Source of the DNA: Anaerolineae bacterium
GTDB lineage: Bacteria > Chloroflexota > Anaerolineae > UBA4142 > SHND01
Direction of reading: 5' to 3'
Assembly: GCA_020851635.1 (NCBI GenBank)
Contig: JADZCJ010000144.1
Location: 78,235 to 142,234 of the forward strand
DNA length: 64,000 nucleotides
Shown piece by piece: positions 1-11,179 of this stretch. The number at the start of each line of letters is the position of its first letter. Position 1 is the stretch's first letter. Below the pieces are notes generated by a model. That model was not told where the DNA came from, searched no databases, and was given only the letters and a program-made list of their open reading frames with translations. The position numbers and the translations under genes are program-made.

Positions 1-2
1 CC

Positions 3-2047
<2,045 letters not shown>

Positions 2048-2238
2048 CCGGGCAGAACCCCCGCTTGATTTTGTTTCAAGTTCGCGTACAATTTTGGCGT
2101 CAACGGATCTCTCGATGCCCCCGGCGGGTCCGCTTCGGTTGAAGGTTGAACGGATTTTGATCGTTTGTGATTTAAAATCCATTTTTGAGATGCGCTGGTG
2201 TGAAATCACCCCATTATATTTCACACGAGGACAGAGAC

Positions 2239-3186
2239 ATGAACCGTAATCATCGAATGTCGAAAAAAGACAAGCTGAACTGGTTGGCAGACATTGCGGA
2301 CGGGCTGCGCCCGCTGGACGCGCGCGCGTCCAAACTCGTCCTGCGTCTGCTGGATGACCCCGACGCCCAAGTGCGCGCCGAGGCGGTCTCGTGTCTCTGG
2401 CACACGGCAGACCCAATGTGGATAGAAGAGCTCCTGACCAAGTCGCAACTCGACCCCGATCTCGATGTGCGGACGCGCGCGATTTCGACCCTCGGACATT
2501 ACATTGTGGATGCCGAAATCGAACTGTTTAATGATATGGACAGCGAGGAACGCGCGTTGAGCGAAGCCGACATTCAGCGTGTGATAGATTTTCTCTTTGA
2601 GACGGCACAGAATACGCACTTGTCCGTGGATGAGCGACGCTATTCGATCGAGGCGCTCGCCTTTTTGGATGACCCCGAAGTGGACGTGCTGATCGAGTGG
2701 GCGTATGTCCAGAATGACCCGCGCTATCGCGCCAGCGCGATCTTTGCCATGGGGCGCAGCGGAAACCCGCGCTGGACCGACCAGGTCTTGATGGAAATGC
2801 ACAGCGCCAACCGTGAAGTGCAGTACGAAGCGGTGCGTTCGGCGGGTGAACTGGGACTGCAGGAAGCAACCGAAGATTTAATCCGGCTCGTGCGCGGGCG
2901 CGGGGTGGAAAAGGCGCTGCGCTTGCGCGCCATTTATTCGCTGGGCGAAGCGGGCGACGACCGCGCCTATCCCGTGCTCGAAGAATTGTGTCACGCGCGC
3001 GACCGTGAAGTACGCGAAGCGGCACGCGAAGCCGCCGAAGAATGGCTGATGAGCTCGATGGCTGACCGTTTCGAGTTGGATGACGACGATGAAAACTCGC
3101 TGTGGGTCGAAACGGAAAACGGTCCCGTGTCGGGCTATCCGACCAATATTTGGGACAATGTGCTGGGCACGTTCTCCCTGAACTAG
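2239..3186 (+). CDS. HEAT-repeat protein
   Basis: This 315-residue soluble protein is made of helical HEAT/PBS-lyase-type repeats. Recurrent units contain DDPDAQVRAEA, DPRYRASAIFAMG, NREVQYEAVRSAGELG and DREVREAAREAAEEW. Such repeats form protein-binding scaffolds. No catalytic domain is visible. The C-terminal ~40 residues are acidic (DDDDEN) and outside the repeats. I chose ATG 2239 because a GAGG lies about 10 bases upstream; an in-frame ATG at 2185 would add 18 poorly conserved-looking residues. A strong terminator follows. The partner and pathway are unknown. Confidence 0.8.
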   Translation: MNRNHRMSKKDKLNWLADIADGLRPLDARASKLVLRLLDDPDAQVRAEAVSCLWHTADPMWIEELLTKSQLDPDLDVRTRAISTLGHYIVDAEIELFNDMDSEERALSEADIQRVIDFLFETAQNTHLSVDERRYSIEALAFLDDPEVDVLIEWAYVQNDPRYRASAIFAMGRSGNPRWTDQVLMEMHSANREVQYEAVRSAGELGLQEATEDLIRLVRGRGVEKALRLRAIYSLGEAGDDRAYPVLEELCHARDREVREAAREAAEEWLMSSMADRFELDDDDENSLWVETENGPVSGYPTNIWDNVLGTFSLN

Positions 3187-3206
3187 CTCCTCTCACGAAA
3201 AAACAC

Positions 3207-3256
3207 AAGGGTCAAGCCATTTCATTTTAAAAGTGAAACGGCTTGACCCTTTTCAT
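3207..3256 (+). terminator. Terminator after the HEAT-repeat gene
   Basis: AAGGGTCAAGCC (3207-3218) pairs with GGCTTGACCCTT (3240-3251). The stem is extended inwards by TTTCA/TGAAA and followed by TTTT. This is a very long, near-perfect rho-independent terminator. Confidence 0.85.
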
Positions 3257-3260
3257 TTCT

Positions 3261-3905
3261 GTGAACCCCGAACCCACCGAACCCAAGGTCGAACGCTCGT
3301 TTGACCTGGAACGGCTCGTCTTTTTCAGCGATGCCGTTTTTGCGATTGCCATTACCTTGATGGCTATCGAACTACGCCCACCCACCGGTCTGGAACCCAA
3401 CACTTCGGCGCAACTGCTCCGCGAACTGCTGGCGGACTGGTCCCACTTTTTTGCATTTGGGCTGAGTTTTTGGATTATCGCCGTGTATTGGGTCGCGCAC
3501 CACCGGCTCTTTCGCTATATCATTCGCTGTGACGAAGGGCTAATCTGGCGAAACATGGTCCTATTGTTCTTTGTCGCCCTGGTCCCGTTTACGACGCTCA
3601 TGATGGGAGAGGATGGAGACCTTGCGGCGGCGGTGGTCATTTACGCGTCAAGCATCACACTCCTCGGCTTGAGCGGAGCGTGGCTCTGGCATCATGCGAG
3701 CAAAGGGCACCGACTAACCCTCCCCGACCTGGAACCGGTCCTGATTCGGCGCATCCTGTATCGCTCGCTCGCCACTCCCATCGCAGGCGTAATTGTCATT
3801 CTACTTGCGCCGTTTCTGGGGAGCGTTGCCACGCTGGGATTCTTGCTCGCCTTTGTGTTTCAGCGTTTGCTGTATCACGCTTATTCGATCCCGGGTCCTC
3901 CATGA
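3261..3905 (+). CDS. TMEM175 / DUF1211-family potassium channel-like protein
   Basis: This 214-residue membrane protein has the family signature in its first helix (R/L..FFSDAVFAIAITLMAIEL) and about six hydrophobic segments, like bacterial TMEM175 homologues that form tetrameric potassium-permeable channels. The GTG at 3261 is the most likely start: the upstream in-frame TTG at 3243 lies inside the 3' arm of the preceding terminator. The Shine-Dalgarno is poor. The 3' end overlaps the convergent alr gene by 25 bp. Channel selectivity cannot be read from the sequence. Confidence 0.8.
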   Translation: MNPEPTEPKVERSFDLERLVFFSDAVFAIAITLMAIELRPPTGLEPNTSAQLLRELLADWSHFFAFGLSFWIIAVYWVAHHRLFRYIIRCDEGLIWRNMVLLFFVALVPFTTLMMGEDGDLAAAVVIYASSITLLGLSGAWLWHHASKGHRLTLPDLEPVLIRRILYRSLATPIAGVIVILLAPFLGSVATLGFLLAFVFQRLLYHAYSIPGPP

Positions 3906-5047
3906 TACACGCGCGGCACCCGCGCCGAAATGGTCGTGACCGTTTCATAGTTGTTGGTGCCCAGCTGCGCCCCAACCTCTTCGGCAGTCAATTCCTCCGC
4001 GCCCTGTTTCCCGATCAACACAACCTCATCCCCCGCCCGCGCGTTGGGAATGTCGGTCACGTCAATCATTGCCTGGTCCATGCAGACGCGTCCCACAATG
4101 GGTGCGCGGCTGCCCCGCACCAGCACCGTGCGATAGTTTTTGGGTCCGCGCCGAAAACCATCAGCATAACCCACCATCAAGACCCCGATCCGTGACGGGC
4201 GAGTCGTCTCGAAGGTCGCGCCATAGCTGACAAAGCGACCCGCCGGGACCTCGCGCACCAACGCGAGACGAGTCTTGAAAGTGAGCGCCGGTTCCAAGCC
4301 GTCAGGACGCGGCGCATCGGACGACGGGTGCAGTCCATAAACCAAGATGCCGTCGCGCACAAGATTCAGACGCGGATGTTGATACGAGACCGAGCCGGGG
4401 CTGTTGGCGGCGTGCAGGTATTTGATACGCATCCCTGCCTCTTCCAATTGGTCCATCACGCCAAGAAACGTCTCGAGCTGGTTGCGCGTAAAGGCGTCGC
4501 CCCACGCCGTTTTTCCGCGCGCGTTTGGGTCATCGGCGACAGCAAAATGAGTGAGGATGCCTTGAACCTCAAGCGCATCCGATTGGGCAAACTCCCGGAT
4601 CGCCGCCGCCGCCGCCTCCGGTTCCAGCCCCAGTCGCGTCATGCCCGTGTTGATTTTGACGTGGACGCGCGCTCGTTTCCCCGACGCTTGTGCCGCTTGA
4701 ATCAACGGCGGCACGTATTCCGGCGCGGGAATGGTCAAAGCCAGGTCGTGCGCGAGCGCAAAAGGCATCCATGCGGGCAAGGTCGGACCCAGCACCAGAA
4801 TCGGCGCGTCAATGCCCGCTTGACGCAGTTCGATCCCCTCGCCCGCGGCAAAAACTCCGAGCCAGTCTGCGCCACCGCGCAGCGCGGCACGCGCCGATTC
4901 GACAGCACCGTGACCGTACGCATTCGCCTTGACCATTGCCATCAGCGCGGTGTTGTGGCCCACTATACTCTTGAGGCGCCGCGTATTGTTTTCGATTGCC
5001 TGCAGGTTGATTTCCACCCATGCGGGGCGGAGCGGAAGTTCAATCAT
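3881..5047 (-). CDS. alr: Alanine racemase
   Basis: This PLP-dependent enzyme interconverts L- and D-alanine for peptidoglycan. The 388 residues fit the family (about 360-390). The PLP lysine is Lys40 in MVKANAYGHG, and the catalytic tyrosine region is FVSYGATF (Tyr275). The C-terminal GRVCMDQAMIDVTD is also typical. ATG 5047 gives the standard N terminus. The minus-strand terminator at 5054-5085 separates it from the lipoprotein gene upstream. Its 3' end is convergent with and overlaps the TMEM175-like gene. Confidence 0.96.
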   Translation of the reverse strand: MIELPLRPAWVEINLQAIENNTRRLKSIVGHNTALMAMVKANAYGHGAVESARAALRGGADWLGVFAAGEGIELRQAGIDAPILVLGPTLPAWMPFALAHDLALTIPAPEYVPPLIQAAQASGKRARVHVKINTGMTRLGLEPEAAAAAIREFAQSDALEVQGILTHFAVADDPNARGKTAWGDAFTRNQLETFLGVMDQLEEAGMRIKYLHAANSPGSVSYQHPRLNLVRDGILVYGLHPSSDAPRPDGLEPALTFKTRLALVREVPAGRFVSYGATFETTRPSRIGVLMVGYADGFRRGPKNYRTVLVRGSRAPIVGRVCMDQAMIDVTDIPNARAGDEVVLIGKQGAEELTAEEVGAQLGTNNYETVTTISARVPRVYHGGPGIE

Positions 5048-5053
5048 GTGTAT

Positions 5054-5085
5054 TAAAAAACGGGAAGGTCGCTTGACCTTCCCGT
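5054..5085 (-). terminator. Terminator of the NBR1-Ig lipoprotein gene
   Basis: ACGGGAAGGTC (5060-5070) and GACCTTCCCGT (5075-5085) form an 11-bp perfect stem with a 4-base loop. The run of A at 5054-5060 is the U-tract on the minus strand. It lies just past the stop of the gene ending at 5098. Confidence 0.88.
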
Positions 5086-5097
5086 TGTGTTTTGCGT

Positions 5098-7101
5098 TTA
5101 CTGCGCCGGCACGCTCTTGCAGGCAAGGTCACTGCCGCTCTTGCCGACAATGCACACCTGAAAGGTCCTGACTATCCTTTTGACATTGATTTTGGTCAGA
5201 GTGATGCCCACGATCTGCCGCTCATGTGGCTCGGCGACGGGTGAAGTCGAGGTAGTCACCTCGCGCTGGTCCTGGTTCAGACCAACAGCATCAATCCGCG
5301 CAGGCGCGTCCTGCCCATTCCAAAAATAGACGACTCGAACTCGGTATTGCGCGTCGTTCATAACGTTAAAAGATACTTCGGTGACCTGACTCGGCTGCGG
5401 CGGTGGTTGTGTTGGGGGCGGCGGAGTGTTGACCTTGACCGTCACCGACATCTGCCTTGATGCATTGTAGCAATACGCAATCAAGGTATAGGTGGTTGTG
5501 CCGGACGGGCTTACCGTGATCGAGTCGGGAGTGGCAACCCCACTCGTGCCCTGAGGCGTTTGCAGCACAACTGAGGTCGCATTGGTCACAACACCCCAAC
5601 TGAGGACAGACGACTGCCCCTTGTTGATCGTGCTTGGGTTGGCAGTAAAGCCGTTAAAGTTGGGCTGTCCGACGCAACCGGCGTTGACGTTGACTGTCGT
5701 CGAGATAGATGCCTGATTGCTGCCGCAGTATGCCGTCAGCGTGTATGTTGTCGTCTGCGATGGTTTCACGACACGGCTTCCTGGCGAAGCTACCCCTTCG
5801 CTGCGGTTGGGCAGCTGCAAATAGACCGCGTTGGCATTTGCAACCAGTCCCCACTGCAGGGTCGTCTCCTGCCCGCCGTTGATAGTCTGCGGGCTGGCGA
5901 AAAAGCCATTAAAGAAAGGTGTGCCGCTGCAACCGCCGCCGCCCCCCTGCACCGTGACCGTGATCTGCGCTTGTTTGGGAATATTGTTGCAGTACGCGGT
6001 CAAAGTATAGACGGTGGTTTGTGAAAGTTGCGCCTGAATCGAGCCGGGAGTGCCCACACCTTGCGTGCCGCTGGGCGAGGTCAGAAACACCGCATTCGCG
6101 TTGCTGACAAGTCCCCAACTGATCGTGGTCACCTGGTTGGGACCGATGACCGAAGGATTTGCGACAAAGCTCGAAATGTTCGGTGTGCCACTGCAGCCCG
6201 CAGGGGGAACCGACGTCGGCGGAACGGGCGTCGGCGGTGGCGGCGGTGGCGCGCCCGGGACTCGTATCACCACATCAAACCGCGTGCCAAAGGGGACCCC
6301 GTTCGACGCTTGCAGCTGCCAGACGCCGCTGTGATTTCCCGGCGTCGTCGGCGCAATCATGGCGAGAGAAATATTGATCACGTCGCCGGGTCCTGCGGAA
6401 GGAATCGGCTGCGGAGATGCCGCATTCATCCGATCACCGGTGATAAAGACGACGTTGTAGCCGCCGCCCCATGAACAGGTGCCGGAATTTTGAATCGCCC
6501 AGGTCTTGATAAAACTGCCGCCCGGCGCGATGGTGGTGCCATCGGGAATTGTCACATCACTGATGAATGTCGAAGAAAGCGTGCAGGTCGCAGGACCCGA
6601 CGCCGTCGGCGGCGGTCCACTGGGCGTGCTGGTGGCGGCGATGGATGTGGCTGTGGCAATTACATTGGTGGGGTTGACGACGAGCGTCGCCGTCGCCTGG
6701 GCAATCTTTTGCGTGACATTGATCGTGATGCTGGCTTCGCCCACGCCCAAACCCGCGTTTGTAGCTCTGACGGTAACAACATGCGTGCCGGGAGTAGTGG
6801 CGGTCCACGTCTGAATCACCGAAAACTGTGCCTGCGGCTGGCTGTTTGGAGTCGGGCTGTTTTGGACCGACTGACCGTCCACCAAAAGCTCGACAAGGAC
6901 CACTCCTTGAAGATCCCGAGACGTAGATTGGACCTTTACCGTGTCGCCCTGGTCAAATGTGGCATTGCTCGCGGGCGAGTCAATCACGACAACGGGACGA
7001 TTATCGGATGGGGTTGGTGTAGGGGTCGTCGAGGGACCTTGCTGGCAGGCAACAATAATCAGGGTGAAAATCAACGTGCCAAGGATCGAAAGTCGTTTCA
7101 T
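5098..7101 (-). CDS. Surface lipoprotein with NBR1-Ig-like domain and three Ig-like repeats
   Basis: This 667-residue protein has a lipoprotein signal (IIVACQ, Cys19) and a T/P-rich linker. An Ig-like region at ~36-130 is followed by an NBR1-type Ig-like domain at ~172-282 (TIPDGTTIAPGGSF, KTWAIQNSGTCSW). Three ~85-residue repeats start at 303, 391 and 476. Each begins with C-x-G-x-P and closes with LTAYC or LIAYC, so each probably holds one disulphide. A distinct C-terminal domain covers ~572-667. ATG 7101 is chosen because AGGAGG lies 8-10 bases upstream and the lipobox then fits. It probably binds a surface ligand; the ligand is unknown. Confidence 0.85.
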   Translation of the reverse strand: MKRLSILGTLIFTLIIVACQQGPSTTPTPTPSDNRPVVVIDSPASNATFDQGDTVKVQSTSRDLQGVVLVELLVDGQSVQNSPTPNSQPQAQFSVIQTWTATTPGTHVVTVRATNAGLGVGEASITINVTQKIAQATATLVVNPTNVIATATSIAATSTPSGPPPTASGPATCTLSSTFISDVTIPDGTTIAPGGSFIKTWAIQNSGTCSWGGGYNVVFITGDRMNAASPQPIPSAGPGDVINISLAMIAPTTPGNHSGVWQLQASNGVPFGTRFDVVIRVPGAPPPPPPTPVPPTSVPPAGCSGTPNISSFVANPSVIGPNQVTTISWGLVSNANAVFLTSPSGTQGVGTPGSIQAQLSQTTVYTLTAYCNNIPKQAQITVTVQGGGGGCSGTPFFNGFFASPQTINGGQETTLQWGLVANANAVYLQLPNRSEGVASPGSRVVKPSQTTTYTLTAYCGSNQASISTTVNVNAGCVGQPNFNGFTANPSTINKGQSSVLSWGVVTNATSVVLQTPQGTSGVATPDSITVSPSGTTTYTLIAYCYNASRQMSVTVKVNTPPPPTQPPPQPSQVTEVSFNVMNDAQYRVRVVYFWNGQDAPARIDAVGLNQDQREVTTSTSPVAEPHERQIVGITLTKINVKRIVRTFQVCIVGKSGSDLACKSVPAQ

Positions 7102-7283
7102 GCCACCGCTCCTCCTGAAAAATAGATACCTGGATGCCGGGGTTGAATTCGCGTGTGCCATTCTAAACCAAATGCAAGTCAATGCAAAGAACCATGCCAA
7201 AACGCATGGAGTTGCAATCAAGAGACGCCTCTCACGCTCCTACAGTTCCAATAACCGCAAAAAAAGGCACAAGAAGCACAATT

Positions 7284-8051
7284 CTACCTGTTGAGTTCAT
7301 AGATCAACTGCAAGCCGCGCAGTGTCAATTGCTCATCGCGCACATCCACAATCGGACTCTGCGCCACCACCAGGGATATCTGCTCCCCCGTTGCAATCAC
7401 CCGCGCGTCTTGACCCAATTCCCGCTTAAAGCGCGCGACCATCCCTTCGATCATGCTGATGTAACCATACACAAGCCCCGAACGCAGAGCGTTGCTGGTA
7501 TTCTTGCCAATGGGCGCGGCGGGCTCCGGCGGAGCAAGCTCAACGCGCAAGAGCCGCGCCGCAGAACGAAACAGGGCGTCAGCGCTGATATTCAGACCGG
7601 GCGCAATTGCCGAACCAACGTATTCCCCTTGCGCGTTCAAGGCGTCAAAAATCGTAATCGGCGAAAAATCAATCACAATGGCGGGCGCGCCGTGCAGAGT
7701 CCTGGCAGCGAGCGCGTTGGCGACGCGGTCTGCGCCAACTTCGCGCGGATTGTCGGTCCGAATCTTGACCCCTGTCTTGACGCCCGCGCCCACCACAAGG
7801 GGCGTCCAGCCGAATTGTGCTTGACACAATTCGACAAACGTAGGAATCATGGGCGGCACCGAGGATGCCAACACACCACCCGCGAATTTATAGGCGCTGT
7901 CAGAACGGCGCAACAGCGTGTTGAGCAGCACCGCATATTCGTCCGGAGTGCCCTCCACCCGCGTTGAAATGCGCCACGACGCGCGCAAAACGTCCCGGTC
8001 AAACACTCCGAAATTGATATGCTGGTTGCCGATGTCAAAAGCTAGGATCAT
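7284..8051 (-). CDS. coaX: Type III pantothenate kinase
   Basis: CoaX phosphorylates pantothenate, the first step of coenzyme A synthesis. The 255-residue length is normal. The N terminus MILAFDIGNQHINFGVFD has the ASKHA phosphate-1 motif (DIGN). NPREVGADRVANALAA and PAIVIDFSPITIFDAL match the conserved family motifs. ATG 8051 is chosen because DIGN then falls at the usual position; the longer frame adds 20 unsupported residues. The P1 peptidase gene lies upstream in the same direction, about 65 bp away. Confidence 0.93.
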   Translation of the reverse strand: MILAFDIGNQHINFGVFDRDVLRASWRISTRVEGTPDEYAVLLNTLLRRSDSAYKFAGGVLASSVPPMIPTFVELCQAQFGWTPLVVGAGVKTGVKIRTDNPREVGADRVANALAARTLHGAPAIVIDFSPITIFDALNAQGEYVGSAIAPGLNISADALFRSAARLLRVELAPPEPAAPIGKNTSNALRSGLVYGYISMIEGMVARFKRELGQDARVIATGEQISLVVAQSPIVDVRDEQLTLRGLQLIYELNR

Positions 8052-8117
8052 TGGACGGGTGAAAAAATCTGTTGCCGGGTCTTTTGCGGATTGATGCGAC
8101 CAAATTGGCAATTTTTC

Positions 8118-9050
8118 CTACTGCTTGAACGATTTGACGCCACCGAGCGAATGGGCGAGTTTTACGCCGCGCACGATTGCCCCTGCCACACATTCTGCGG
8201 CAGCATGTCCCATCATTGTAATATCAGGACACGCGTGCACCCCGCTTGCGAGAACAAAAAGCGTGTCCCCGTCAAAAAGCGTGTGCGAAGGGCGCGTCGC
8301 GCGCGCAATGCCATCATGCGCCATCATGGCGACCAGATTTGCCTGCTCGACCGTCAGCGCGGCATCAGTCAAGACGACTCCGATGGTTGTGTTGCCAATG
8401 GCGACGTCGGAGTTGCCCGCCCCCAATACGAATGTGCTCGTGTCCAGCCAGCTGCCGTCATCGGTGCGCGCGCCGCCGACGATGCTGCCGTCCGCAGGGT
8501 CTATCACATCACCCACCGCATTGACCGCGACGAGCGCGCCCAACGTGATGTCGTTGACCAGAAACATTTCTTGATAGCCAAGTCCGCCTTTGGTCGCATA
8601 CGCCATCCCTCTGATTTTGCCGATGGTGGCGCCGGTGCCCGCGCCGACACACCCCTGAGTGGCGCTACCGCTCGCGGCAAGGCATGCGGCATAGCCATTT
8701 TCCGCCGTAGGGCGAACGCGCGGGTTGCCGATGGACAGATCAAACAAGATCGCCCCCGCCACAATCGGCACACGGACGTTCCCGATCTTGAACCCAATTT
8801 CGCGCTCTTCGAGAAAACGCATGACGCCGGATGCTGTGTCCAACCCGAACGCGCTGCCGCCCGAGAGAATGATCGCGTGCGCCCGTTCGATGGCGCGTCC
8901 CGTGTTGAGTGTTTCGGTGCCGAGCGTGCCCGGCGCGGGTCCGCGCACTTGGACGCCGCCCACCGCGCCCTCCTGCGGCGCCAGCACGACTGTGCAACCC
9001 GTGACATTTTCCAGGTCGGTATAATGTCCCACGCGAAAACCGGGAACCAA
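8118..9050 (-). CDS. P1-family (DmpA-like) peptidase
   Basis: The 310-residue protein has the P1/DmpA aminopeptidase fold signatures: VPGFRVGHYTD at the start, GGSAFGLDTASGVMRFLEE, and an Asn-Thr pair (GNTTIGVVLTDA) where family members self-cleave to expose an N-terminal nucleophile. TTG 9050 is chosen because GAGGGG lies about 9 bases upstream and the family normally begins near VPGFRVGH. The longer ATG-initiated frame would read through the start and promoter of the divergent gene. It probably cleaves N-terminal residues or beta-peptides; the substrate is unknown. Confidence 0.85.
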   Translation of the reverse strand: MVPGFRVGHYTDLENVTGCTVVLAPQEGAVGGVQVRGPAPGTLGTETLNTGRAIERAHAIILSGGSAFGLDTASGVMRFLEEREIGFKIGNVRVPIVAGAILFDLSIGNPRVRPTAENGYAACLAASGSATQGCVGAGTGATIGKIRGMAYATKGGLGYQEMFLVNDITLGALVAVNAVGDVIDPADGSIVGGARTDDGSWLDTSTFVLGAGNSDVAIGNTTIGVVLTDAALTVEQANLVAMMAHDGIARATRPSHTLFDGDTLFVLASGVHACPDITMMGHAAAECVAGAIVRGVKLAHSLGGVKSFKQ

Positions 9051-9072
9051 TTTACGTTTCCCCTCTTTTTGG

Positions 9073-9078
9073 TATAAT
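9073..9078 (+). promoter_or_regulatory. -10 box giving a leaderless transcript
   Basis: TATAAT ends only 7 bases before the ATG at 9086, with a weak -35 (TTTACG, 9051-9056, 16-bp spacer). The mRNA would start at or next to the start codon. No Shine-Dalgarno is present. Confidence 0.55.
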
Positions 9079-9085
9079 TGTTTTG

Positions 9086-9820
9086 ATGAATCTCGGCGTT
9101 TTGATTCTCGTTGCAATCCCACTGGCGGTCTATCTGCTGGTCCTGGTATTTTCGTCGCGTGATTTCAGCGCGACCGGGACCCACGACACGCACGCGGAAT
9201 CTGCCTCTCACGATGCGTCGGAAGCGGCGGACCAAGCCCGGACGGATCAAGCAGTAATCGAGACACCCGACCAGACGATAGAGTCGGCGCAAGGCAGCGC
9301 CCGCGAACAAAATGTGCCGACGCCGGTTGCGGACCAAACTCTCACGGCTGAACCCGGCACGACTGTGACAGCCGTCGGCATGATCGCACAGACACAAACG
9401 CTCTCGCCCGACGAGCCGTCCTCTCCCGTCGAATCCTCCGTCCTCGCCCAAGCATCGCCAACAGAGAACGCGATGACCGAGGCGCAGACCCCACCCTCAG
9501 CAATAACAGAGCAGCCCGCAGATTCCGCCGATTCCTCCGAACCGGTTCCGAGTCCTGAATCGCAAACCGCATCCCCGCCAACAACCGCGCAGCCGACAGA
9601 CGCCACACCGCCAAGCGGCGAGACCTCCCAGGCGACCGAGAACAAGGGACCGCAGCCGGTCTTGTCCGGTCAACCGCTCATCCTTCCGGACGATGCGCCC
9701 AAGTATGCGTTTGATTATAGCGGACGCTTGTGGGTGGAAAAAAAGCGGCGCGGTTTCTTTCGCCAGCTGCGTCGTCCGCAATTGCCGCCCGAAGACCCCG
9801 AAAACAAGTCAAAGCGGTAA
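9086..9820 (+). CDS. Membrane-anchored low-complexity protein, unknown function
   Basis: This 244-residue protein has one N-terminal membrane helix (NLGVLILVAIPLAVYLLVLV), then about 170 residues of Ser/Thr/Pro/Glu/Ala/Gln-rich disordered sequence. It ends in a short folded-looking, basic tail (YAFDYSGRLWVEKKRRGFFRQLR). It has no recognisable domain. The start is ATG 9086, which follows the -10 box directly. It is divergent from the P1 peptidase and ends exactly where the convergent Nramp-like gene ends. It may be a spacer or anchor protein. Confidence 0.6.
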   Translation: MNLGVLILVAIPLAVYLLVLVFSSRDFSATGTHDTHAESASHDASEAADQARTDQAVIETPDQTIESAQGSAREQNVPTPVADQTLTAEPGTTVTAVGMIAQTQTLSPDEPSSPVESSVLAQASPTENAMTEAQTPPSAITEQPADSADSSEPVPSPESQTASPPTTAQPTDATPPSGETSQATENKGPQPVLSGQPLILPDDAPKYAFDYSGRLWVEKKRRGFFRQLRRPQLPPEDPENKSKR

Positions 9821-11134
9821 TCAGACCGGAAAAAGTGTCGTTACGATCAAGATCGCGGACAAGCCGATCAGCACGATCGTAGTTCCCCACCCCATGACGT
9901 TCACCACGTGAGAATTGACAAAGGCGCCCATGAGCCGCTTGTTGTTGGCAAGCCGCAGCATCAACACCAGCAACACGGGCAATAGAATGCCGTTCAAGAG
10001 ATAGACATAAACAAAAATCTCAAACAGCGGCAGCCCCGGAATCATTGCGACGATGGCGCCAACCACAATCAGCGCGGTATAAATGCCGTAAAAAATCGGC
10101 GCATCCGACAATTCCTGGTTGACACCCCGTTCCCACCCGAACGCCTCGCAAATCGCATAGGTCGTTGAAAGCGGCAAAATGGACGCCGCGAGCAGCGACG
10201 CCCCCAATAGACCTATCCCAAAGAGCGCGACCGCAAGCGGACCGGCAATTGGCTCCAGCGCCAGCGCGGCTTGTTCTGCTGTTTCGATGGATGTGACGCC
10301 GTTCGCATTGAGCGTCGCCGCCGTGGCGATAATGATAAAATAGGCAAACGCCCCTGACAGAATGACCCCCAAAAGGGTCTCCCAGAAGACGAAACTGTAT
10401 TCTTCGGGCTTGGTGCCCTTGTCGAGCGTCGCCGCCGACAGCGTGAACTGCATATACGGGCTGATCGTCGTGCCGATGATGGCGATGGTCAACAGGACAA
10501 AGTCGCGGTCGGGATAAATCGTCGGAACGAACGTGCCATAAATCACCGCCCCCCAATCCGGTTCCGCCAGGAACGCCGCAAAAACATAAACCACAAGCAC
10601 GGCGGAAAGCGCGAGAAAAATTTTTTCGGCGCGTTTGTAATTGCCGCGCGCCACAATAAACCAGACGGCAACAGCTGCCACCGGGACGGGGAGATAACGG
10701 CTGATGCCAAACAATTCACTCGCCGCCGCAATGCCGACAAATTCGCTGATGGTCACTGCCGCGTTTGCAATAAAGAGCGTGAGCATGGCAAACCCGGTTG
10801 TGCGGACACCAAATTGTTCGCGAATCAGGTCGGACAAACCCTTGCCGGTGACAATCGCAATGCGCGCCGTCATTTCCTGAACGACCGCGAGCGCAATGAT
10901 GACAACGACCAGCGCCCAGAGCAGCGTGTAACCGTATTTTGCGCCAACAACCGAATACGTGCCGATCCCACCCGCGTCATCGCCGGCAATGGCTGACACG
11001 AGACCGGGACCGAGAATCGAGAGGAACGTCACGACCGCCAGCGCGCGACCCGTCGCGGGGATGCGCGGGAACACGCGCCGTTTGACAGAGGCACGTCGCG
11101 GAACGAGTCGCTGAAGCCATGTCCGCAACTTCAT
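9821..11134 (-). CDS. Nramp-related divalent metal transporter with variant metal site
   Basis: This 437-residue inner-membrane protein has about 11 helices and clear Nramp architecture (GPGLVSAIAG...TYSVVGAKYGY in TM1). The canonical TM1 metal motif DPGN is replaced by D-A-G-G (Asp53 kept). The TM6 A-x-x-MPH motif reads T-T-I-S-P-Y (222-227), so the soft-metal methionine is lost. Nramp-related magnesium transporters also lack this Met. The gene lies 45 bp after an MgtE-N/CBS gene in the same orientation, which supports a magnesium-type substrate. That substrate is inference. Confidence 0.8.
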   Translation of the reverse strand: MKLRTWLQRLVPRRASVKRRVFPRIPATGRALAVVTFLSILGPGLVSAIAGDDAGGIGTYSVVGAKYGYTLLWALVVVIIALAVVQEMTARIAIVTGKGLSDLIREQFGVRTTGFAMLTLFIANAAVTISEFVGIAAASELFGISRYLPVPVAAVAVWFIVARGNYKRAEKIFLALSAVLVVYVFAAFLAEPDWGAVIYGTFVPTIYPDRDFVLLTIAIIGTTISPYMQFTLSAATLDKGTKPEEYSFVFWETLLGVILSGAFAYFIIIATAATLNANGVTSIETAEQAALALEPIAGPLAVALFGIGLLGASLLAASILPLSTTYAICEAFGWERGVNQELSDAPIFYGIYTALIVVGAIVAMIPGLPLFEIFVYVYLLNGILLPVLLVLMLRLANNKRLMGAFVNSHVVNVMGWGTTIVLIGLSAILIVTTLFPV

Positions 11135-11179
11135 ATAGAGTCTGCGCCAAATAAAAGATTCCGGCAGCGAACCGTCCGC

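Noticed and set aside
3243..3260. TTG start for the TMEM175-like gene
   Set aside because: It lies in the 3' arm of the preceding terminator and has no RBS; GTG 3261 is more plausible.
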